This document shows positions 17,779-23,293 of a stretch of 24,199 nucleotides of DNA, one piece after another. How positions within the stretch are numbered: position 1 is the first letter of the stretch; every line of letters starts with the position of its first letter. The position numbers and the translations under genes were made by a program. The notes under the pieces were generated by a model that worked only from the letters and a program-made list of their open reading frames with translations, was not told the origin of the DNA and ran no database searches. The stretch comes from Acidobacteriota bacterium (GTDB lineage: Bacteria; Acidobacteriota; Terriglobia; Terriglobales; Acidobacteriaceae), in contig JAEZPW010000116.1 of NCBI GenBank assembly GCA_023441255.1, positions 1-24,199 on the forward strand. Direction: 5' to 3'.

Positions 17779-18141
17779 TCACTGGCTGCGGGTTTCTTTC
17801 GGGGGCTCGCGTCGAAGGATAGGGAGCGTGTTAGCTCTGCCAAGCAGATCGGTGAACGTAACAGTGTCGTTTGCGACCAATACTTGCAGGCTGGTGCCAG
17901 CGCGGTATCGAACAGTATTGGATCCCTGCGGAGGGGTGTACAAAACGACGTACACGTCGTTTCCCACCTTGACGGATACCTCGTATTGTTGAACGCCGGA
18001 TGTATCGTCGCCCTTCGTATCGTGCGTCGTCACCGATGTTATGGTTCCTGACTGCCACTTTGGCTGCGAAACATTCGTCTGAGCATAAATGATGGATACA
18101 GGGATCGTAAGAAGCAACGCTAGTACGGAGAAAAGTCGCAT
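17779..18141 (-). CDS. Small secreted protein of unknown function
   Basis: The ATG at 18139-18141 was chosen over an in-frame ATG 42 bases upstream because it puts a clean signal peptide at the N-terminus (MRLFSVLALLLTIPVSIIYA, cleavage before Gln21) and has GGAG 6 bases upstream. The mature part is about 100 residues. It looks like a small beta domain: SGTITSV, YEVSVKVGNDVYVVLYTP, TSLQVLVANDTVTFTD, then a basic/polar tail. The pattern of short alternating strands with a GTI/V-type start recalls small OB- or SH3-like periplasmic domains found repeatedly in Acidobacteria, but I do not recognise a named family. It is divergent from the sortase operon, sharing a 280-base region. Confidence 0.72.
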   Translation of the reverse strand: MRLFSVLALLLTIPVSIIYAQTNVSQPKWQSGTITSVTTHDTKGDDTSGVQQYEVSVKVGNDVYVVLYTPPQGSNTVRYRAGTSLQVLVANDTVTFTDLLGRANTLPILRREPPKETRSQ

Positions 18142-18449
18142 GAACTGCTCCAGGGTCGCTTGACGCCCGTCTAGCAGGCCCAAAAGAACTTATGCAGGGT
18201 TTTGGGGATCTTGAGAACTATCAAAAATGACATACCGGCACGTCGAATACGCACCGTGATGGCAATTGTGGAGGTGCATGTCCAGCATGGTGCAGCAGTA
18301 GTGAGTCCCCTAAGGCTCTCGACCCACGCTGATGGTTTTCCTTCCGTGCTACTGGCAATATTCGTAGTTATACCTGCGACATACGTCCAGCTATTCTAGT
18401 TGCCGCCTACGATGCACAAGCCGTGCGTGTGAGAGTGAGGCGACTCCGA

Positions 18450-19160
18450 ATGAGAGTGCTTAGGACTGTCGACAGGATTCTGCTTTTCGCCGGTCTTGCG
18501 ATGTTGAGTGTCTGTGCGGTCGCATATCTCGACGGCACGATTCATGCTCGTCTGGCTGTCCGCGAGTACAAACGTGAACTGGCCCAAACCGAAGAGATTC
18601 GGGCCTCAAGCAACATTCCGCCCCCGAGACAGGGTGACGTGACCCTTTCCACAAAGAAAGAACGCCAGCATCACGTGCCAGCGCTGGGAATACGCTCGGG
18701 GGAACTCATAGCACTGCTGAGAATACCGCGTCTCGGTGTGGAAGTGCCGGTATTCGACGGGACAGACAGCCGGACGCTCAACCGGGGCGTCGGCCGAATC
18801 CCAGGCACCGCGCTACCAGGTGAAAACGGGAATCTCGGCATAGCAGGTCATCGTGATCGTTTCTTTCGTCCACTACAGAAAATCGAACCGACCGACACGA
18901 TTCAGTTGATTACGAATTCAGGCACTTATACGTACGCTGTCGACTCGCTGCAGATTGTCGACGGTGACGACGTTAGTGTGCTGAAAGGCGAGAGCACACC
19001 CGCCCTGACTCTGGTCACGTGCTACCCCTTCTTCTTTGTGGGCAGTGCTCCTAGACGTTTCATAGCTCACGCAGTAATACAGCCGACTAAAGAGAGTACC
19101 AAGAATCGCGCCACCGTAGTCAGGTCAATCAATGCGACGTTTCAGGAGAATGCACAATGA
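18450..19160 (+). CDS. Sortase, class D-like
   Basis: From the ATG at 18450 the product is 236 residues; a GTG at 18423 would add nine and lacks a ribosome binding site, while AGTGAGG precedes the ATG. A single N-terminal membrane anchor (about residues 9-27) leaves the catalytic domain outside the inner membrane. The sortase fold is clear: IALLRIPRLGVEVPVFDGT, then RGVGRIPGTALPGENGNLGIAGHRD with catalytic His134, TLVTCYPF with Cys191, and APRRFIAHA with Arg203. Residue spacing and the GHRD and TCYPF motifs fit class D/E enzymes that cleave LPXTG-like signals. The stop overlaps the start of the next gene (ATGA at 19157-19160), which encodes an LPNTG-bearing protein, surely its main substrate. 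Sortases are mainly Gram-positive enzymes, so this gene is notable in a diderm genome. Confidence 0.93.
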   Translation: MRVLRTVDRILLFAGLAMLSVCAVAYLDGTIHARLAVREYKRELAQTEEIRASSNIPPPRQGDVTLSTKKERQHHVPALGIRSGELIALLRIPRLGVEVPVFDGTDSRTLNRGVGRIPGTALPGENGNLGIAGHRDRFFRPLQKIEPTDTIQLITNSGTYTYAVDSLQIVDGDDVSVLKGESTPALTLVTCYPFFFVGSAPRRFIAHAVIQPTKESTKNRATVVRSINATFQENAQ

Positions 19161-19933
19161 ACATGAACGTATCAACCAAGTGGCTCCTTGCCGTGGCGGT
19201 CGTGTGCATACTTGTTGCGACCGGCATCGCACAGGACACCTCGCAAACCTCAGTGACCCAGGGCCAGGCCGCCCAGGAAACGCAAGTTGAAAAGGGTGAA
19301 GTCGTCTACGTCTCCGGGAATAACCTGGTCGTAAAGATGGACAACGGAGAAGTGAGACACATCACCGTTCCCGAGGGCGCAACGGCAACCGTGGACGGGA
19401 AGCAAGTAACAATCAAGGACGTAAAGCCTGGGATGGTACTGCAACGCACAATCACTACAACAACCACGCCCGAAGTCGTCACCACGGTCCGAACCATCCA
19501 GGGAAAAGTGTGGCACGTCAATCCGCCCAAGACGGTCATTCTGACTCTGCCTGACAACACGAACAAGACTTACAACGTACCAAAGGATCAGAAATTCATG
19601 ATCGATGGCCGGGAGACGACGGTCTGGGATCTCAAGAAGGGGATGAACATCACTGCCACCGTACTAACGGAGGCGCCCCAGACCTCAGTTGCGCAGCAGA
19701 AAGAGGTGACCGGGCAGATGCCGACGCCACCGCAACAGGGACCGCTACTTGTGGAAGCAGCCGCCCCAGAGCCGGCTCCCGCATCGGAACCCGCAGCTCC
19801 CGTACAAACAGCTGAGGCAAAGCCCGCGGCCAAGCTGCCAAACACGGGGAGTGAGCTTCCGCTGCTGGCTCTTTTGGGAATTTTCTCGGTTGGGACCTCC
19901 TTCGGACTGCGGTTTGTGGGCCGGAGCAGGTAA
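19157..19933 (+). CDS. Secreted sortase substrate with tandem repeat domains and LPXTG signal
   Basis: The product is 258 residues. The signal peptide is about 1-25 (cleavage after ATGIA). Two tandem domains of about 60 residues follow (45-104 and 113-172). Each has the pattern [E/Q]G-x-V-x-x-V...V-x-[N/K]-VP...x-DG[K/R]-x-[T]-[I/V]-x-D[V/L]K[P/K]GM, which suggests duplicated small beta barrels. A Pro/Ala/Glu-rich linker (about 200-226) leads to LPNTG (227-231), a hydrophobic segment of about 18 residues and the basic tail RFVGRSR. This is a complete cell-wall sorting signal. The ATG overlaps the sortase stop, so translation is coupled. A second in-frame ATG two codons later is also possible. 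In a diderm the anchor could be the peptidoglycan stem peptide or another nucleophile; this is unknown. Confidence 0.9.
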   Translation: MNMNVSTKWLLAVAVVCILVATGIAQDTSQTSVTQGQAAQETQVEKGEVVYVSGNNLVVKMDNGEVRHITVPEGATATVDGKQVTIKDVKPGMVLQRTITTTTTPEVVTTVRTIQGKVWHVNPPKTVILTLPDNTNKTYNVPKDQKFMIDGRETTVWDLKKGMNITATVLTEAPQTSVAQQKEVTGQMPTPPQQGPLLVEAAAPEPAPASEPAAPVQTAEAKPAAKLPNTGSELPLLALLGIFSVGTSFGLRFVGRSR

Positions 19934-19992
19934 GCCGAATCCGGGCTCTTTGGTCGACGCCAGATTCGATCAGGGCAACTGTATCGATTTGT

Positions 19993-20028
19993 GCCCGCTT
20001 CGTCAGTACGAAGCGGGCTGTGTTTTGA
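19993..20028 (+). terminator. Intrinsic terminator of the sortase operon
   Basis: The arms GCCCGCTTCG (19993-20002) and CGAAGCGGGC (20009-20018) form a perfect 10-bp stem with a 6-base loop, followed by TGTGTTTTGA. It lies 60 bases after the LPXTG-gene stop. The T-tract is imperfect but the stem is strong. Confidence 0.8.
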
Positions 20029-20076
20029 GTCGCACACAGCTGACTCAAACGCACTGAGGCAATGTGAGGCAAGATC

Positions 20077-20814
20077 ATGACACGTAACTTCCATCGTTCG
20101 TTGAAGCCACTCATTGTGTCTGCAACTCTTTTCGCATTCGCGGTGCTGTCGGGGCCGGCTAACGGACAGCAGAGTAGGGCGTTGGTCGTCACCGGGTATG
20201 CTGGCGAGGCGCCCGTGATTAGTAGTAGGGGGCGGACGTACGTTGATCTGGAAGCGCTTGCAACTGTCTTGCACGGCACGCTCGGGTATCAGGGTACGCG
20301 AATGGTTCTGGTGTTGCCGAAATCGGAAGCGAGGCGCTCGCCTGCCACGAAGCTGACAACAGCGAAACAGGGCAGTGCGGCGACTCCTTCCGATCCAAGT
20401 CAGGCTGAGCCTAAGTTGTCCAAAGAGTTCGTGAATGCCGGGATCGAATCGTTGGCTGAGATGAGGGAGTGGGCGAGCACCCTTGCACTCACCATAAAGA
20501 GCGGCTATCCAGTCGGCAACGCGATGGCAGATTACCAGGCGCGGGCGGCGAAAGGTTTTGCTCTGGCGCATGCAGCGGCTTCTAACGAATCAGATCGGCA
20601 GGCGCTGCAACTGCTCACGAACGAGTTTGAAAACCTGCGAACCTGGAGCAACAACCTTGTCCAGGCCAGGAATTCGATGAATGCAGCGAATCTCACGCTC
20701 TCGCAGGACGCTCTCTTGAACGATGCCTTGTCACAGAAGCTCCTCCGGTGTTGGCAGTTTCTGGGGCCGATGCTCGCCAGCGGTCGCTTTGAAGACAACG
20801 GCAGCTGTCGCTAG
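20077..20814 (+). CDS. Secreted protein with a stalk-like (copper amine oxidase N1-like) domain, function unknown
   Basis: The product is 245 residues. A long signal peptide (about 1-30, ending ...GPANG) is followed by a small domain at 36-81 with the pattern RGRTYVDLEALATVLHGTLGYQGTRMVLVLP. This resembles the repeating 'copper amine oxidase N-terminal-like' stalk domain (PF07833), which mediates cell-surface or protein contacts. A low-complexity Ser/Thr/Pro linker (82-112) leads to an alpha-helical C-terminal part (about 113-240) with no recognised motif. The start has GAGG 8 bases upstream. It begins just after the terminator of the sortase operon and so is probably transcribed separately. 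No sorting signal is present, so it is not an obvious sortase substrate. Confidence 0.75.
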   Translation: MTRNFHRSLKPLIVSATLFAFAVLSGPANGQQSRALVVTGYAGEAPVISSRGRTYVDLEALATVLHGTLGYQGTRMVLVLPKSEARRSPATKLTTAKQGSAATPSDPSQAEPKLSKEFVNAGIESLAEMREWASTLALTIKSGYPVGNAMADYQARAAKGFALAHAAASNESDRQALQLLTNEFENLRTWSNNLVQARNSMNAANLTLSQDALLNDALSQKLLRCWQFLGPMLASGRFEDNGSCR

Positions 20815-20821
20815 AAACTAT

Positions 20822-20837
20822 ACGCAAACGTTTGTTC
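20822..20837. promoter_or_regulatory. PurR/LacI-family-like operator palindrome
   Basis: ACGCAAACGTTTGTTC contains the perfect 10-bp palindrome CAAACGTTTG (20825-20834) with the central CG typical of LacI-family operators. It agrees with the E. coli PurR consensus ACGCAAACGTTTGCGT at 13 of 16 positions. It lies 8 bases after the stop of the stalk-domain gene. No regulator gene is in the window, so binding is inference. Confidence 0.3.
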
Positions 20838-21136
20838 TTCCCGAAGGGAAAGGATGGTCTGACGTCGCATCGAACGTCTCTCAGGGCAGGCGCGCGCCGG
20901 GGAGCTGTCACACAGCCTCGTGCAGCCGGTTAGCCGCCTGAGATTAGCGCAACAGCTCGGATCACCAGACGCGTGTGCAGCAGTGTTCGGTTGGCGGGCT
21001 GAACACTACGGATTGGGTGATGCGCATCGCACGCTCGTCTCGGACCGTTCTTTTGGGGTACCAGAACAGCCTGGTCGCACAGAAGATCCGTCGCGAGAAC
21101 CGGCGCGAAATGAGAATATGCAGACAAAGCGTGTCA

Positions 21137-21162
21137 GCGAACTGGCAAAAGTGTCAGTTCGC
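21137..21162 (+). other. Strong hairpin without T-tract upstream of the response regulator
   Basis: An 11-bp stem (10 Watson-Crick pairs and one G-T) is formed by GCGAACTGGCA (21137-21147) and TGTCAGTTCGC (21152-21162) around a 4-base AAAG loop. The motif GTGTCAG also occurs twice as a direct repeat 20 bases apart (21131-21137, 21151-21157). No T run follows on the plus strand, so it is not a typical terminator; it could be an operator or an RNA structure. Confidence 0.4.
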
Positions 21163-21347
21163 GCCATGGTCTGCTCTCGGCTACATTGTGTAGGCTGAAT
21201 GGCAGCAAGACAATGTTAATGTTCATGGTCACTAAGTCCGAAGCACAGTGTCGACAGTATTGCAGAACGACCTGGCTCTGGAGCGTCTAGATTCCGGAGA
21301 CTCTGCACGGTGGTAATATGCCTCGCTAGAAAAGTTGGGGAGAGTTT

Positions 21348-21995
21348 ATGGAACCGCGCCACAGGACTCGTTTATTGATCGCGGATGACCACAATCTGGT
21401 AGCGGAGGCCTGCAAGAGTTTTCTGGAGCCGGAGTTTGAAGTCGTCGCCATCGTTAACGACGGGCGTGCGTTGCTGAACTCCGTAGCAGAGCTGAAGCCG
21501 GATATCGTAATTATTGACATCGCGATGCCGCTGCTAAACGGACTCGATGCCGGTGAACAGGTGAAGCAGATTATACCGACCGCAAAACTGGTGTACTTGA
21601 CGATGAACATGAATCCTGAGGTAGCCGCCGAGGCTTTTCGTCGGGGCGCATCGGCTTACTTACCAAAGAGCACCGCCGCCAAAGAACTTGTAACTGCTAT
21701 CCGTGAGGTGCGCAGGGGAAAATCTTATCTGTCACCTTTGATCACCAAAGACACAGTCCAGTTTCTGCTGAGGACTGGCAAGACTATCCAACTCGAGAAG
21801 CAACTTACACCGCGTCAGCGTGAGGTGTTGCAACTGATCGCCGAAGGCATGTCGATGAAAGAAGTGGCGTACACACTCAATCTTAAGCCGGGGACAGTTG
21901 CTTTTCACAAATACAGAATAATGAGCATCTTGGGTGTGAAGACGAACGCAGAGCTTCTGCAATACGCAATAAAGCAGCACATCATAGCCTCTTGA
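21348..21995 (+). CDS. NarL/FixJ-family response regulator
   Basis: The product is 215 residues, normal for the family. The N-terminal receiver domain has the acidic pair Asp13/Asp14, the phospho-acceptor Asp57 in IIDIAMP, a Thr/Ser switch position at YLTMN and the Lys in LPKS. After a linker, the C-terminal LuxR-type helix-turn-helix runs LTPRQREVLQLIAEGMSMKE through VAFHKYRIMSILGVKTNAEL. It is a DNA-binding transcription factor activated by phosphorylation. The start is well supported (GGGAG, 5-base spacer). Its likely partner is the histidine kinase gene 310 bases downstream on the same strand. The targets are unknown; the neighbouring envelope genes are candidates. Confidence 0.94.
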   Translation: MEPRHRTRLLIADDHNLVAEACKSFLEPEFEVVAIVNDGRALLNSVAELKPDIVIIDIAMPLLNGLDAGEQVKQIIPTAKLVYLTMNMNPEVAAEAFRRGASAYLPKSTAAKELVTAIREVRRGKSYLSPLITKDTVQFLLRTGKTIQLEKQLTPRQREVLQLIAEGMSMKEVAYTLNLKPGTVAFHKYRIMSILGVKTNAELLQYAIKQHIIAS

Positions 21996-22121
21996 CTTCT
22001 GACTCCTAATAGTCCTTCTCACAGTCCACGATCTTGCTGAGTTCATCCGCATCGCACTCGCCAGAGGTGGTGCAGCATACCTGTTCACGTCGCGCCTCAC
22101 AATGGATCTGATTTCCGCAAT

Positions 22122-22250
22122 TCATGCCCGTGCTTCATGCCGAAGTGTGTAGTTCGTTGCCGACGGCCTTGCTTCGCGAAGAATGCGCCTCTCCTCATAC
22201 AGGCGTGAGACTAGCATTTCTGGGGCTGGCTCATTCTCTCGAGAACACAT
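22122..22250 (-). CDS. Possible very small protein, unknown
   Basis: A 42-codon frame starts at ATG 22248-22250 with a good ribosome binding site (GAGG, 6-base spacer). It encodes a charged, helix-prone peptide (MCSRENEPAPEMLVSRLYEE then RRILREARPSATNYTLRHEA), with no signal peptide and no recognised family. It lies opposite the two-component genes in the gap between them. The strong Shine-Dalgarno is the only support, so this could be chance. Confidence 0.25.
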   Translation of the reverse strand: MCSRENEPAPEMLVSRLYEERRILREARPSATNYTLRHEARA

Positions 22251-22256
22251 ATCGTT

Positions 22257-22276
22257 CCTCTTCTGACCTCTTCTGA
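22257..22276. repeat. Tandem 10-base direct repeat upstream of the kinase gene
   Basis: CCTCTTCTGA occurs twice in immediate succession (22257-22266 and 22267-22276), ending 29 bases before the kinase start. The 10-base period, one helical turn, is the spacing of many head-to-tail regulator sites. It could equally be a chance duplication. Confidence 0.5.
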
Positions 22277-22305
22277 GGTTCGGGAACACGAGTGAGGGCG
22301 AACGA

Positions 22306-23094
22306 GTGGCGACTTCAAAGCGCAAGAGGCGAACCTTAACCCACGGCAGCGCAGGGGGTCCCAATAGCCCGGAACAAAGTGTTCGCGACTGGCTATCCCC
22401 TCTGGAAACAGAGTCGAGTCGTAATGCGGGGTCCGGGACCGGCAAAAGCCTCGGCGCCCTCCTTATCGACGCTCAGGAGCAAGAGCGGAAGCGTGTCGCT
22501 CGAGAGTTGCATGATGGCGTTAGCCAGGAACTAGCCGTCATTTCAATCCAAGTGGCACAGGCAAGGCTGTCCACAAGTGACGAGGCCGTTCGGTCAACTC
22601 TTGAAAAGGTGTACGACAAGCTCCAGCAGGTATTGTCAGATGTGGGACACATGTCCCATCAGCTACATCCCTCAACTCTCAAGCACCTTGGACTGTCTGC
22701 GGCGATCAAGGTCCTTTGCGACGACGTGTCGCGAGCGCACGGTATCAACGTTGGATTCACTGACAAGGGCGCTCCGCAGCCGGCATGCAACGACACCGCC
22801 CTGTGCCTCTACCGGGTGACCCAGGAAGCGTTGCACAATGTTGTAAAGCATTCCCGCTGTAACCGTGCCTGGGTAGAGCTCGGGTGCAACAACAACGAGA
22901 TTACGCTGTACATCTGCGATCAAGGTGTCGGTTTCAACCCTCACACCGCGAAAACAGGTCTCGGCTTGGTGAGCATGCGGGAACGGTTGCACTTGATTGG
23001 AGGCCGCATGGGTGTTACTTCTCGGCGCGGATCAGGTACTCGCATCGAAGCTTATGCCCCTATTGCGCGCAGCAAAGGCGAATTGGCAGCGTGA
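22306..23094 (+). CDS. Cytosolic sensor histidine kinase, NarL type (HisKA_3)
   Basis: The product is 262 residues and starts at GTG 22306 with GAGGG 7 bases upstream; an in-frame stop at 22264 limits any extension. Residues 1-50 are charged and low complexity. The dimerisation/phospho-acceptor segment is DAQEQERKRVARELHDGVSQ with His69. The HATPase region has the N box TQEALHNVVKHS, a D box CDQGVGFNP, and GLGLVSMRERLHLIGG. No transmembrane helix or sensory domain (PAS, GAF, HAMP) is visible, so any signal must reach it through a partner protein or the short N-terminus. The HisKA_3 class pairs with NarL/FixJ regulators, matching the gene just upstream. Confidence 0.93.
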   Translation: MATSKRKRRTLTHGSAGGPNSPEQSVRDWLSPLETESSRNAGSGTGKSLGALLIDAQEQERKRVARELHDGVSQELAVISIQVAQARLSTSDEAVRSTLEKVYDKLQQVLSDVGHMSHQLHPSTLKHLGLSAAIKVLCDDVSRAHGINVGFTDKGAPQPACNDTALCLYRVTQEALHNVVKHSRCNRAWVELGCNNNEITLYICDQGVGFNPHTAKTGLGLVSMRERLHLIGGRMGVTSRRGSGTRIEAYAPIARSKGELAA

Positions 23095-23293
23095 CTCCTG
23101 CCGATGCTCCGGCATGCGACCTGAACAGCGGTGAGCAAACGATCATCACTGCCGCGTGTCCGGGACAAGCTCCCGAAAGCCCTCTTACTCTTACTATATT
23201 TTTGCCAGTTCGCGACTGCTGCTCGGGGCGCTATAAGGCGATTCGGGATGCCGTTCGTTAATAGCTTTGCAGACGCGGAGGTTTCTCGTTGCC
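23095..23293. other. Intergenic region before the HtrA-type protease gene
   Basis: This 199-base stretch shows no gene. It has an AT-rich patch (around 23185-23203) that could hold a promoter for the protease gene and a weak short stem (TGCCG/CGGCA) just after the kinase stop. Neither is convincing. Confidence 0.3.

Larger units (their letters stand above)
20815..21347. other. 533-base intergenic region with several dyads
   Basis: No convincing gene: the longest open frames here lack ribosome binding sites and recognisable protein features. It contains a LacI/PurR-like palindrome (20822-20837), a 10-bp palindrome GATGCGCATC (21019-21028) and a strong hairpin (21137-21162). It must include the promoter of the response regulator at 21348. 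Confidence 0.5.
21996..22305. other. 310-base gap between response regulator and kinase genes
   Basis: It holds a possible tiny minus-strand gene (22122-22250) and a tandem 10-base repeat (22257-22276), both listed separately. No terminator is evident after the response regulator stop. Confidence 0.5.

Noticed and set aside
18142..18183. Upstream ATG (18181-18183) for the small secreted protein
   Set aside because: It would place 14 polar residues before an otherwise perfect signal peptide, while the internal ATG has a well-placed GGAG.
18184..18422. Sigma-70 promoter for the sortase operon (TATTCT at 18392-18397)
   Set aside because: No acceptable -35 element is found at the right distance, so I do not call a promoter.
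18423..18449. GTG at 18423 as start of the sortase
   Set aside because: No Shine-Dalgarno precedes it, and it adds only Arg/Val-rich residues before the membrane anchor; the ATG at 18450 has an upstream AGTGAGG. It remains possible.
19588..20571. 327-codon open frame on the minus strand across the LPXTG gene, terminator and stalk-domain gene
   Set aside because: It crosses two well-supported plus-strand genes and a terminator, and its translation is low complexity (Ala/Ser/Gly and Cys runs) with no domain.
21019..21028. 10-bp palindrome GATGCGCATC
   Set aside because: A single short GC-rich palindrome of this length is expected by chance in a window of this size and has no supporting context.
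20920..21198. Short open frames on the plus strand within the 533-base gap
   Set aside because: No ribosome binding site, no signal peptide or domain, and the frames run through the 21137-21162 hairpin; I considered a decayed gene but found no recognisable remnant.
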